This document shows, piece after piece, positions 1-10,945 of a DNA stretch of 23,153 nucleotides. Within the stretch, counting starts at the first letter, position 1, and each line of letters opens with the position of its first letter. A program made the position numbers and the translations under genes. The DNA comes from Cercozoa sp. M6MM (taxonomy: Eukaryota; Endomyxa: Ascetosporea), in assembly GCA_040357565.1 (NCBI GenBank), contig JBDODJ010000174.1; one strand, 5' to 3'. The notes under the pieces are model-generated. The model made no database searches and had not been told where the DNA came from. It saw only the letters and a list, made by a program, of their open reading frames with translations.

Positions 1-23
1 CCCTGACCTTCTCGCTTTCACAG

Positions 24-660
24 GTCTGAGGGAACTCGAGGCCAACCTGGCCAGGTGGCAGAAGGAAGTCAAAACGAAGGAAGCTTCCGTCTCCGACTCT
101 ACCGTAATTCTCTCTCGGGGGGGGGGGTAAGGGATAGACTGATGTCTGTGCAGAGCACGGAGGAGTCGTCGCAGGCGTCGTCTCCCTTGGTAAACAGCGA
201 CACCGACGTCGAACTCGACATTGAGATCGACGAGGACGAAGAGAACGAAGAGGAGGAAGCGGACGAGGAAGAGGAAGAGGAGGTGATGGACGAAGTCGGT
301 GTCGAGGACGCCGTCAACAACGCCATCCATGCGCTGGTCGACAGCATCGGCGGCGCCGACAGCAGCACCGTGCGCAGACGACTCAACGTCGACGACACTT
401 CGCACTCATCGACCCCTTGCAAGACGCTCGACTCGCGGGGTGCCCCCCTTGATGCTGACTCACTTGTATGCGAAACTGACTGTTGTGTCTGCACAGACTT
501 GACGTCACTCACGACGCCGCACAAGCTGCCGACCGAAGGCGAAAGGCAAGGACACGACACCGAGGACGACACCGAGGACACGCGGCCATCTCGGCGCATG
601 CGACGCCGATTTGAAACGCTCCGGCAGCGCATCTTTGGCCACCCTGGTACCCTTCTCTGA
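24..660 (+). CDS. 3' end of a gene for a highly acidic protein (partial)
   Basis: The 5' part lies outside the window. The sequence opens in an intron that ends in a pyrimidine-rich CAG at 21-23. Exons proposed: 24-103, 154-439 and 497-660 (stop TGA 658-660). The first exon encodes a charged, helix-like stretch (LRELEANLARWQKEV) and joins the second in phase across a 50-nt intron (GTAATT...GTGCAG) that contains an 11-G run. The second exon carries a long Glu/Asp block (about 201-290), then Ser/Thr-rich sequence. The third ends in a basic segment (RPSRRMRRRFETLRQR). The 440-496 intron is optional: it is 57 nt, has GT...CAG and preserves the frame, but it is also open for read-through. The coiled coil plus acidic tail suggests a scaffold or chromatin/trafficking adaptor, but I recognise no family. 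ATTAAA at 683 could be a polyadenylation signal. Confidence 0.6.
117..127. repeat. 11-G homopolymer inside an intron
   Basis: An uninterrupted run of eleven G lies in the 104-153 intron of the first gene. It ends right before a GTAAGG that looks like a donor. Using that donor breaks the frame, whereas GTAATT at 104 keeps it, so the run is best read as intronic. Its length is likely to vary or to be miscalled. Confidence 0.8.
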
Positions 661-922
661 AGGCGTTTCATTCGATGTGTACATTAAATCACGTAGAAGG
701 TGTTTTGGCTAGTTGATGATGATCATGACATTACGCCAAATGGCAAGAACGGAACGGGTTGAATGATCGATCAGATCTGGACGTGCGCTTGATCTCGTTG
801 GCGCTGCAGTCGAATCGTTCCTTCAGTTCCTTTGTTCAATTATTGAGTTTCCGTCAGTGCCATGCCGACGCAAGAGGTGAAGCTGGCTGTTAACGTGAAG
901 CTTGCCACGCGGCAGCGGGCGA

Positions 923-2287
923 TCAGGCACTCGCAGTCTTTACAGCCTTTGGGAGAGACTGAGTGCTTAGAGCCCTTAGGTGGCGTGCTCGAGGAGACAA
1001 GCCACTGATGTTGGCGGCCTTTGTCTTGCACAGTTTGGCCGCCTCTTCCATTCCCGAAGCAAGCTCAAGGAACTCCTCCACGAGTTCCAGGCATCGTTCG
1101 TCAGATTGAAGTCTCCAAGCAGTCATCATTGACTCGTGCCACTCACGCTCAGTGATCAAAAGGTCCCCGTCTTGATCGAGCGAGCGAAACGATTGTGCAG
1201 CGGCGATAACGATGCTATCAAAATCGACATCTTCTTGCGCCGAAGGCGGCGTTGACAGCAACGGGTTTGCCGCCGAAGCACGATGAAAAAGCAAAGTGAG
1301 AGCTTCAATCGATACAATGTCAAGGTAGCCTACAAAAGAGAATATAAAGCTGCACTTTGATACAACATGTGCAATTACTTGAATCAAAAAGAGTGACCTC
1401 GATTGTTCCAGTCAGCAACCTCAAAGCATTTTTGCAGGCCCTCCTTTCGCTTACTGATGGAACTGCGCGACAACGTTGTTTTCCAGGTCGATCTTCTTCG
1501 AACTGAGCAAACATATGAACACGGGTAGCGAAATCTACGAGTGAACACATCAGATCTTTCATTTCAACGCACCTAAGCGCTCAACAAAGCTACGATGCCC
1601 GCGAACCTTGGCTTTCTTCTTTGTTTTGCCCCCAACGATGCTGTGCTTCTGCTGTTGTTGTCTCAACAAGCGGCATGCAACATCGCCGAGTGCGAGTGAG
1701 TCGGCTGTGATACAGGATGGGTTCGACTTTGCGTTGTTTTGTAACATCAAGGCAGCAGCTTTACGTAGTCGCTTTGTCTTGTTCTTTGCCTCTTCTTCTC
1801 TGTGCATCAAACAAGGGTATTCAGCGGATGCCTACTACAAATTATATTGTAGTGTCAACTCACCCAGAAACTATCGTGCTCGAGTGCCGCACAATCTTCT
1901 TTACAGAGGTTTCTTGGTCTTCGCTGACTTCGGTATCATTGTTATACTGTCGTGGCAGCATTGATGGCGACGGATTTCCTGTAACCTGCAGTTGAGGAGA
2001 ACTTGAGCTCGCGGATTGGCGTCCCTTGCCCGTGCGCTTCTTTCGCGATTTCAGCGGCCGAAACATTTCCTGGTCGCTGTTTAGCCGTGGTTCGGGAGCT
2101 ACTTGTTCTTTTCGGAGACTGCTGCCACTAAGAAACTCTTTCAGTCTCAAACGACTCAAAGCAGAAAACAAACGTCAGTTTCTTACACACCCGCAGCAGG
2201 AGGAGAACCGCGAAAAAATGAGCAGCGGGTCGTAGACGCAAGCAGCGTCTGGTCCTTAAAGCGGAGCAACCGTGTGACCAGCTCCAT
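923..2287 (-). CDS. EF-hand protein with basic Ser-rich N-terminal half
   Basis: Five exons on the - strand: 2187-2287, 1864-2154, 1573-1799, 1379-1534 and 923-1329. All phases close, giving 393 aa (start ATG 2287-2285, stop TGA 925-923). The 32-nt intron 2155-2186 is the shortest I see here. One canonical EF-hand loop is visible at residues 310-321 (DQDGDLLITERE), with D310, D312, D314 and E321 as Ca2+ ligands. The segment before it (about 207-300) looks helical. The N-terminal 200 residues are rich in Ser, Gln and Lys and include two NLS-like clusters (KSRKKRTGKGR and KTKKKAKVRG), so a nuclear location is possible. I do not recognise the family beyond the EF-hand. The gene is convergent with the acidic-protein gene and divergent from the DUF952 gene 110 bp away. 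Confidence 0.75.
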
Positions 2288-2397
2288 CACGCGAAATCCA
2301 GGCAGCGTTTCCGCGCTGAACGAAGAAGTGTTATGGTCGGTTGATCACTGATCACTCGATCGAAAGACATGTGTGCTGTACTTTACTGCAGCTTACA
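2288..2397. promoter_or_regulatory. Bidirectional promoter between EF-hand and DUF952 genes
   Basis: This 110-bp spacer separates two divergent start codons, so it must hold the core promoters or 5' UTRs of both. It contains two overlapping TGATCA palindromes (2342-2347 and 2349-2354) arranged as a direct repeat TGATCACTGATCACT, followed by CGATCGA. I see no clear TATA box. Promoter function is inferred from position only. Confidence 0.45.
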
Positions 2398-3000
2398 ATG
2401 GAGCAACCAACCGTAGCGTACAAACTGTGCCCCGTTCAGGACTATGAGCTCGCCCTGCGAGAGGTTCGTTATGTTTTTGTTTTGTTTTTTGGTGTGTTAG
2501 TTTTGCGTCAACAAAAACAGTTGTACATCCTTAAACACTTTCTCACGATGCCATCATTAGGGCAAGTTGCTGCCTGCGCCGGTGGACGAGCGCGACAACT
2601 TCATGCATCTGTCGTGTGCCAAGACTGTATGTTTGTGCACACTCTGAAAATACTGTTGTGTGTTGGTTCAAATGACTTTGAGTCTGCTTAGGCTCGTCGC
2701 ACGTCAGAATTGTACTTTGCCAATGTGGAAGAGCTTGCAATCCTGACGGTTGATTTGGCAAAATTCTCCGAATTTGGCCGAGTTGAGTGGGAGCTCGCTC
2801 CCTCGCGCGGTACTCGTTTCTCTTCGAGAGATGCTTGTATCAATACGCCTGTGTATTTCGGAGCAGGCGTTAAGTTTCCGCACCTGTACTTCCCGGAAGA
2901 AGCCGAAAGTCTCGCTCTTGACATGCGATTCGTCACGCACTGCGACGTTGTGCGCAAGAACGACGATGGCGTGCACTCCATGCCTGACTACATTGAGTAG
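2398..3000 (+). CDS. DUF952 domain protein
   Basis: Three exons, 2398-2463, 2561-2626 and 2692-3000, all phase 0, give a 146-aa protein. The family signature is clear from N- to C-terminus: AYKLCPVQDYELAL near the start; DNFMHLSCAKT, equivalent to the family's GFIHxS; LYFANVEELAILTVDLAKF, the acidic and hydrophobic core; VEWEL; and FPHLYFPEEAESL, equivalent to FPHLYGxL. DUF952 proteins are small, soluble, mostly bacterial and plant proteins of unknown biochemical role. The protein spans the whole domain and little else. The first intron (97 nt) is the longest in the window. The family call is confident; the function is unknown. Confidence 0.88.
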
Positions 3001-3353
3001 ACTCGGCAGTCGGGCGGACCGCACTTGGTGAGCTTGGACAGCGATTACGAGAGTTGCCCTCCTCCCCTCTGCCTCCGTAATTAACTCTAGTTTCGACGCA
3101 ACCGCAAGTTATTCTTCACCAGACATCGTACTGTATCCTGTACCTGTCTGGGCTCATCCCTGGGCAGCGAGCCCAAACCTCCTCGCTTGAAGCAGACAAT
3201 CATACTGTACAGTATTTGCTCCGTGGGCGTGCCTAGAGGTGTGTGCCATAGATAGTGCAGCTCATTGCTTTGCAGAGCAACCACTGGGTCGTCCGTTGTT
3301 GCTGATCAGCATATTGGTTTTTTGCTCGTTCCGAGCGGAGCGCTGCGCGTGAC
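3001..3353. other. Intergenic spacer upstream of NAP1
   Basis: This 353-bp spacer lies between the DUF952 stop and the NAP1 start, both on the + strand. The short open frames here lack homology and splice logic. It holds a T-run (3319-3324) and the palindrome GCTGATCAGC (3301-3310) about 45 bp before the NAP1 ATG. It presumably contains the DUF952 3' end and the NAP1 promoter. Nothing else is seen. Confidence 0.6.
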
Positions 3354-6300
3354 ATGGCGTCTCACACTGCCGCTGAACACGTAACATATCGATCGGTTTT
3401 AGCCTCACAGTGCATGTGTTGAGATAAAATTCGGACACAGGCTGTGTCGAAACGCTTGGCTGAGCGGTTGCTGGTGCTGCTCAATGTCGGCAAGGGACTC
3501 AACGTCCGTTTGTACCGAGTGCTTCAAAGCTCACTTCCTGCCGTGCTCGACGAAGGTGTTGACAAGGTAGTCATCGTTGTTAATCGAGCTGTTTTGAGTG
3601 TTTATACGCCCTTTTTTCAAGGTGGTCAAGCATCTGTCGAAACACATGGACGGCCGCGATGTTGAGAAAGTTGCGGGTTTTGAGGTATACTTTGAGTTGG
3701 AACCAATGTGGATCAGTTTGAGACGAGAGTTGTTACAGATTTTCACATCGAAAAGCAGCGATATCTGCGATGCTTTGGTACTTTCCAGTTCCAGTGAGTT
3801 ATTCCCGATCCAGCGAGCAAATGATGCGGCACGCGTAGTTTGAAACGTGGGACACGCTGTGTGCCGTCCTGGATTGGCGTCAGCACGCTCTCGACTTGCT
3901 GTGTACCTAGATATTCAAATAAGGTTTGTTGTGAGAGTATTTCTGTGTTAATCTTAGCCGATGTGAACTCCTGCACCGTGTGGCTTTCGATGGACGAAAA
4001 CGGCGAATTAACGTCGCGAACGCTCACGTTGCTCGCACAGGTGCTGTTTCGTCTTTGTTTCACCTTGTTTGTTTTGCTTTCAACTGTCTCATAACAGGTG
4101 GTTCGCGTCTATCTTCTGCTGGACCGAACGTTGTCACTGTCTGGTATATCCAGTTTGAAGCAGGTTTGCTATATTGGAATGGAGGATCTCCGTGCCCAGT
4201 CACAAGTGCCTCGTGCTACGCGCGTGCACATCGTCTCGTGCACGGCACTGACCCGGCCGAGTACTCTACTCTGTCCGAGTTTCTTACTGCCGTTGATGAC
4301 GGTACTTGAGACGCTTAACCTCTTGTCCTTTCACTTACTGGGGTGTGTACTCATCAGGAGTCGTGCCAAAATTGCAAGAAGACTGCGCTTCCTTTTCCGA
4401 TCGAATTGGCGAGGTAACTTTTCATGTTGCTTTCTATGTGTAGTCAAGTGTGTTTTGGCAGGTGCTCTGCAGTAGCACGGTGGGCGCCTTCTTTAATCAC
4501 GTCGTTGGTTACGGTGCCTTCGGCTGTTGAACTTTTTGTTTTGAAAGTTTTTATTTCTGTTTGGGCAGGTTCCGCACGATACTGCAACTTCGTTCGTCCC
4601 TTAGTACATTTAGCTGTATCCTTTTAGTGGGCTTTTTTGCATGCTGTTCCAGGTGTTGGCCAGGCACCCGCAAGTGGCGCAGTCGCTGCACCGTCCGCCG
4701 GGACATCAGCGACTCATGTTGCTCAACAAACTATGCTACTTGGACCAGATGCAGGAGTGGATTCTTTTTGGTACAGTTGCCTCTCGGCTAACAAGCCAGG
4801 GTATCTTGGATCAAGTTGCTTTCACTTGGTGCTTGTGTGCAGGCTTCCTGGCCTGTCCCAATGTGCTGACTGAACCGGATCCCAATGCCAAAAAGGTACT
4901 CGATTTAGGTTGACCTTTCTCTGTGTGTATTCAATGACATTTGCAGGGTTTCTTTGGTCGCTCAAGCGCACGCAACATCGATTCGACTCAAACTTTCGCT
5001 GCCAATGCTTCGATGTCGTCGCTGAGTGCTGATACGGTCAGTTCTCTTGCTTCTTTTATTGTCAGTAGTATTTGTGAAACTGTGTTCATATAGACAACGA
5101 TGCTCGAGTCGTCGATTCAGACCAGTCAAGCAGCCAATGCTGAAGATGATGGCATGCTCACAGAGGCACTTCCATTGGTGCGTTTGTTCTTCTGTGTGTC
5201 TTTTGTATTGACTGAACAGTGCTCAGGGCGTACGTGCGCGACGTGTGCTCGCTACGACACTCAGGTGCCGGTTATTCAGTTTGAAAGCTTGTGACTTATG
5301 CTAGCTGATGTGTGTAGCGACGTATGGAACCTTCGTTTGTTCCGCGAGGAGCATCTCAACGTACTTCAAGATTTTCGAAAGCATTTTGACAAAAACTGAA
5401 ACTCTTTTGCAGGTGCACCAGATCTACGGCAAGCTCTTTTCGTCGTTTCGAAAGGTAACCATTGCTTTCAGTCAATCTGATCGGAAAGCTCAAAAGTTAA
5501 ACGAAACACAACTCAGGGAAAGGCTCGACTGTCCAAATACAAGGACGAAGTGCTCAAACGTGCCGCTTTGGTGGCTGCCAACGACTCATGGTTTTTTTCG
5601 TTTTGTATATCTTTGGCGTTTCTTGTAATTACTGTTCTTTGACGTGTTTTGACTCAGGGAGAACCACAGTCGAATTCGCGCATGCTTGGTTCGTGTTTTG
5701 TCTGCTTACTCCTGTAACGTTACGCCTCTATACTTTTGGATACAGGCGGACAGTGTCGAGAGTGCACGCATGCTATGTGCCGACTGTCCGGGCGTCGCGG
5801 GTGCCTTTTTGCCTGTCATGCTTTCACTGGTAAGTCGACACGTGTTCTTTTAGTCAAAGTGATCGCGCACATGTTTACTGCAGGTGGCACTGAGTCGCCG
5901 CGAGTTGGACTGGATGTTCCGTCATTTGAACGAGTCGCCGCCACGAAAGCCGCGTCACAAATTTGACACTTCAGTTCGTTTTTTTTTTCAGTTGTTTCTT
6001 GTATTTTGGTATTTTGGTATTCTGGTATTCTCCCAGGTTGAAAGTGTGCTGAACCGCGCGGACGTGGACGACGTGGCAGTGCCGTCGTTCGTGACGAGTG
6101 CCGGTGAGAGCTTTGCGAAGCTGCTGCGCGCGACGTTGCTGCTGCAGGAGGTTCCGCGCGGACTCTGTCGCTCGGTGACCCGTCCCTACATGCGTTCCTT
6201 GGTGGGCAAAGTACTGCGCGATGAGGTACGAACACTTTGTCCATATGTACCTGTCCATATGTACCTGTCCATGCTGATCCAGGTGGAGAAACGCGTGGCG

Positions 6301-9300
6301 CGCCTGCTGTCCGAGGGTCAGGTGGCGCCCTCAATGTCGCTCCTGCTGAAACGACTGGTCGGTGATCTGCGTCGACTCAATCAGGCGGTACCCTTCCGCT
6401 GTCACTTTGCATCCGCGTGGACGATTGTTTGACCCGTGACAGGAGTCCACGGAGCGACCGATGAGTCTGGAGGCACTCCGACTCAACTGGTACCGCACGC
6501 TGGCGGCCTTGTCCTTCTCGACATACACCAACATGGTTCGTTACGCCCCTTTAACCGAGTCTTCCAGGTGCCCAAATGGACCACATGAGTCACATGTTGG
6601 ACCGCTCCAATTTTTGTAGCCAGTGTCTATGCGCGACTTGGTGCGACTGCTGAACCAGGCGATTTTCCACTCGCGTCTGTACGACCGCGCGGACGCCGAG
6701 TTCCGGTATGACACGCGGCCACTGACCACCCTGTCGTTTCTTGACCTACTTAACCTGTATATGTTTATGGTTGTGCAGTCGTCACGCCGACTTGTCCGCA
6801 TGGGCGTTCGAAACAGAGAAAGTCGCGCAAATCGCCAAGGTAACACACTTTCGACTTTTATACCCCCCTTTACCCCCCCCCCCTGTCTGTGTCTATAGTT
6901 TTCGCCGTGGGAGATGCCGCTTTTGCTCACCAAAATTCTTGCCTCGGTCGAGCAGTCACAGGTGCTTTCTTTGTTATACATATGGCTGTATATTCTGTGT
7001 TATATATAATATGTAAATGATGTCTGCAGGTGACACGTGCTGTGCCGCAAGAGGCCGAAGAATTCGCGCTGCGTTTCATGAACTTCGCCAAGGACACTGT
7101 GGCTTTCTTCTCACTCTCTTTTTTCTGTCTGATAATTAATATTGTTCGCAGCTGCTGCCCATGACGGCGGAGGCGATTGTGTCGAAATTCGAAATCGTTG
7201 CGGATTGCGTCGTAAACTTGTTTTTCATGTCGCGTTTGTTGTTATGTTTTCCTTGTCGAGCAGGACAAACTGGAGCACGCTCATTCTCACGAAAGTTTTG
7301 GCGCTACGTTGCTGAAGAAAATGCGCGTATGACACGCTTTTTCTCAATGTTGATTTAAAAGTGATTATTTTGACTTTGGTTAGAACAAGGAGACGAGCGA
7401 AACAGTCGAAGTGTTCGGAGATGAGTCGGTATTTAAGACATCAGTTGTTGCGTCCAGTTGACTGTATTTTGTGGTTTTGCGGCAGGTGTTTGATGCGCGT
7501 CAACGTCCGTTGATTCAACGCATTTCTGCGGTACAGCAGATTTGTTTCTCACACAGCTTTCGCTGATTGAGTGATGGATTGCAGGCGGTCCAAAACATTA
7601 CGACTACGACGCATCTGTGGGTGCGACAGAGGTACCTTTGTGTTCTACTTTCAATACAATCAATGGATGTTTGACTTGCCTTTCAATAGCGATGTCCAAG
7701 TGTTCTACCTGCAAATCAATCTGCCTTCGATGCTCCATGTGCACGTACAGATGCTTTGTTGTTCTCTGTCCATCTGGCACATCAAGGATATCTAGGTCCG
7801 TCAATGGGTGCGCATGCGCTTGCGTCGCATCGGCTCGGCGCTCGATTGCGTCGACACGCAGCGTCGCTTGGAGAACGTAAGCGCTTTTTTAATGTGAACA
7901 AAATTTACTGTGTATTGTTTTTCTCAGCTGTCGCAAGCACTTTTTGCTTTCGGCGACGCCGCTGGCGACTTTGGCGCTCGTGAATTGTGCGTCTTTCCTT
8001 TTGGCTTTTCGGGTTAAGTTGGTCTGTACAGTGCGTTTTTGTGTTCAGGTTGCTTGCGGTGACGCAGAGCGAATTCGCGCAGCGTGGTGAAGACAGTATC
8101 GCTGCTCGTCATGGTGCGTTTCTTTCATCAAATTAAACGTTGACAATTGGACTGAACTGAATTGAACTGGACACGCGCTGTTCTGTGTGCAGTAGCGAAG
8201 CTTGTCGAATTGTGCAGCGAGCCTCTGGCTCAGCACGGTATAGCACGTTCCTTGAAAAATCTGTTTTCCCGATTTGAGTGTCTGCATCGTGTAGGCATCG
8301 TGTTCTCTCGGGCACTGGAGGCCTTTACGTGGCACTCGCTCCTCGGTTCCTTTGCCTGATTTTAACACAAAAGGTACAAATTGTAAAAACTATATGTGCA
8401 GAAGAGAGTGAGTCAAAGGCGAAGATTCTCTCTTCGGCACAAGTCAACAGTTTCGTGACGCTTGGTGCTTTCTTTATTCGCATAAAACTATCAGCTAATT
8501 ATTTTTCTTTTTTCAGGCGGTGTTGATGCCGTCAAGCTGCTGGACGGGTATGTTCTTGAGTATTCGAAACATGTTGATGGAAACGCGAATCGTTGCAGTG
8601 AAATTAAGCCGCAAGTGCTCCGTCGCATCAAGCAGATCGGAGGTAGCACTGACGCAGAGTTGTTTGCACCTTAGTTTTGCCAATACATCGTGCTGTGCAG
8701 ACATCATCCGCGAGAACGCCGGTGTGCTGCGTAGTATGGAGGACGAAGCTTTGTCGCTCGCTTCATCACCAACCACGTCACTCAAGTCTGAGTCTGTCAG
8801 CAGTAACAGCCACATTTTTCTGCTTCGGCGCGGGTACTCAACGTGTATAACTTTCCCGCAGGCTCGTTTGAAACAGAAGAACTGCAGCTGCGCTCTGCCA
8901 TGTCGCAGGCACAGGTACTTACTCTCTGTACTGTAATTAAGGGAGATTACGTCCGTTTGTACCCGCGAGTGTAGTCGCTGCTGCGAATGGACGAGTTGTG
9001 CGAATGTGCCACCGTTTTGGGACAGGTAACACCTTTCGCTTCGTATGTTTCATCTTCTATACAGACGGTACATGCACGTCAACATTTCTTTAGTTGCTCG
9101 CACTGCGCCGTATGGCACACGCTTCACTTGAAAGGCACGTTCAACGCCGTGGTATCTCGTTTCTCCGTTTTTCTTTTTGGTTTCAGTCACCGTCCGCGCG
9201 TATCTGCTCAGGTGCGCCAGAGTTGCTTGCACGTGCTGTTGCGGCTGCTGAGCGTGATGACTGGTGCGTTACAGTGTGTCGTCGAGTTGAACACCCTTGA

Positions 9301-10813
9301 TGTCTTTTGCAGGGGTGCCGGTGCCTCGGTGATTCCACCGCAGCTCGACGATGTGGTAGCGTTGAAAACTCAAACTTAAATTTAGCATTGAACGTTATGT
9401 CTGGTGGAATTCAGGTGCTTCGCGAAGGCTTGCGAAGTCGGTTGCGAAAACTTGCAAATATGCTCGGCAAGGTATATTTTCATTTCACTTTTTGTATTGA
9501 GGGTCAGGATTACTTGTTTTGCCAAAACAGGTGCACAGCGCGTCGGATGTGTGGTTGCGCGAGTGTTTGCGTGAAGCTGGCATCACATCCGACTGGGAAT
9601 ACCTACCGGTACTCATTATGGAAGTACTACGGAACCTAACGCAACTATTTTTCGCAGACACTTTTCGCGGCGAATCCGGCCAGCGCGAGCAAGTTCTGGA
9701 AGAAGGCTCGGTACTTTTTGACTGGTGTTTTTAGTGTTAACGTTGACGTGAGGTTCTGTAGCTACCTCGGCGATGTACGCGCCGTGTCCAACAACGGTAC
9801 AGTTTCTTCTGTGTGCTGGTGTTGTTGGTTACTGCTTTGTTGTGCGTCCAGGTCACTTGCTGGCTGATGCTTTCGTTTCGATTTCGGCCGCACGACATCG
9901 CTGCGTTGTAGTTTGCTGTTTATCTTTTTGTTTAGTGTGCCTTAACTATGATACATGCAGTGTGACGACCTGCTGGAACAACAGAAAACACATCGCGAAT
10001 CTGCGCTCGCACAGGATGGTACATCAACTTTTGAGGTGTGTGCAGCTTTATGCACACTGTGTGCGCACTCTGCAGCTTTCGATCTGAGTCGTCAGCGTGC
10101 GGACGAAGCTGTATGTGCCGATCTGCGTCGTTTTGCAACACAGGTACATTAAACTAGCTGTTTTCTGTGCTTGGACATGCTCGGCTTTGTGTCAGGCGTC
10201 CTACGCGGTGCTGCACGTGATGGCGCAGCAGCGGCGACAAAAGAAGAGTAGACTCACACATGACCGGTGCCTGTGCGTTGTTCACACCGTATGTAATCTT
10301 GATCTCACAGGTGTCTACCGTGGCGTGTCGCCGCTGTGTCTCGCTGTGACATTGGAAGAGTTCTTCCTTGTGGTAGCTTTGCTCGTCCTACCATCGTATA
10401 AAGTTATAAATTTCATGAATGTACCCGACACAGAGTGGTCCCGAGCGCCTGCCTCTTGTGCTCCTGGAACGATGCTTCCCCTACACGGTAGCACTGTGAT
10501 TGAGGTTATGAGTCTACACATCCACTTTAATTTGTGCAGATGCTGCGCGAGGCGTACATCGAGCAGATGGAGCAAAGCGGCGGCGCACGCACGCAAAACA
10601 AAGCCACTGGCGACGACGACGATCAGCAACAGCAACAGCAGACCCAGGGTGCCTTTCTTGTGCTGAACACAGCATGATCCTTTCACCTACCAGACCATTG
10701 CTCTTGTAGACGGGAACGACGAAAATGGTCGCGCGAACGATGCCAACTCAAATTCTCCGAACACAAGCAACACTAGTGCTCCAACAGCGACTGGCGACCA
10801 CATTAGTGTTTAA
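3354..10813 (+). CDS. NAP1: NAP1/HEM (NCKAP1) subunit of the SCAR/WAVE complex, 60 exons
   Basis: This is a scaffold subunit of the pentameric WAVE complex, which links Rac to Arp2/3 actin nucleation at the membrane. The 60 exons close in phase to 4065 nt (1354 aa; human NCKAP1 is about 1130). Exons: 3354-3380, 3441-3566, 3622-3684, 3739-3777, 3839-3902, 3958-4040, 4098-4143, 4200-4301, 4358-4413, 4462-4513, 4569-4603, 4653-4770, 4843-4895, 4947-5036, 5094-5181, 5220-5264, 5305-5360, 5413-5454, 5517-5590, 5658-5688, 5746-5829, 5884-5973, 6037-6225, 6283-6387, 6443-6535, 6620-6705, 6779-6839, 6899-6961, 7030-7098, 7152-7208, 7264-7326, 7384-7428, 7486-7530, 7585-7631, 7690-7744, 7796-7876, 7928-7986, 8049-8113, 8193-8237, 8295-8345, 8402-8449, 8517-8547, 8599-8642, 8701-8802, 8862-8914, 8975-9025, 9094-9151, 9212-9263, 9313-9355, 9415-9471, 9531-9608, 9658-9710, 9762-9796, 9852-9904, 9961-10143, 10196-10247, 10311-10372, 10434-10487, 10540-10648, 10710-10813. 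Matches to the HEM family, recalled from human NCKAP1, run collinearly: SKRLAERLLVLLNVGKG; DQMQEWILFG (human DAMEKWIIFG); LFREEHLN; ELDWMFRHLNESPPRK (human EIIWLLRHADNMPKK); LRLNWYRTLAALS; LNQAIFHSRLYD (human MNTIIFHTKMVD); LRRMAHASLERHV; LLERCFPYTMLREAY (human LLESCFPYVLLRNAY). A Gln-rich run and an Asn/Ser/Thr-rich tail follow the conserved end. The least certain joins are at 4143/4200, 4513/4569 and 7208/7264. Confidence 0.95.
6001..6032 (+). repeat. Four tandem 8-bp units in a NAP1 intron
   Basis: Four consecutive 8-mers (GTATTTTG, GTATTTTG, GTATTCTG, GTATTCTC) make up half of the 5974-6036 intron, next to its acceptor. They supply the T-rich tract. Confidence 0.9.
6238..6272 (+). repeat. 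Two and a half tandem 14-bp units in a NAP1 intron
   Basis: The unit TGTCCATATGTACC occurs twice perfectly and then as a 7-bp partial copy. It fills most of the 6226-6282 intron. Confidence 0.9.
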
Positions 10814-10839
10814 AGTTGCGAACTAGGGTAGTTTCTCAG

Positions 10840-10860
10840 CCCCCCTCCCCTCCCCTCCCC
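10840..10860 (-). other. Potential G-quadruplex tract
   Basis: The + strand reads as a run of six C followed by three CCCC blocks, each preceded by a single T. The - strand therefore has four G tracts of four or more with 1-nt loops. It begins 27 bp past the NAP1 stop and would lie in template DNA for a NAP1 3' UTR. The structure is predicted only. Confidence 0.6.
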
Positions 10861-10932
10861 ACATCTGAACCAACCTTGAAGATGTCCTGAGGAACTCCAA
10901 AAGGGGAGTTGGATGGCGCCAATCTAAGCGCA

Positions 10933-10945
10933 GGGGGGGGGGGGG
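10933..10945. repeat. 13-G homopolymer
   Basis: An uninterrupted run of thirteen G in the NAP1/GST spacer. It is likely length-variable. Confidence 0.85.

Noticed and set aside
117-153. Apparent frameshift at the G11 run, if the donor is the GTAAGG right after it
   Set aside because: The donor GTAATT at 104 gives a 50-nt intron and keeps the frame from the charged helix into the acidic exon, so no sequence error is needed.
5816-6334. Long - strand open frame (172 codons) over NAP1 exons
   Set aside because: It is the antisense shadow of GC-rich NAP1 exons with family-matching + strand sequence; no domain or splice logic of its own.
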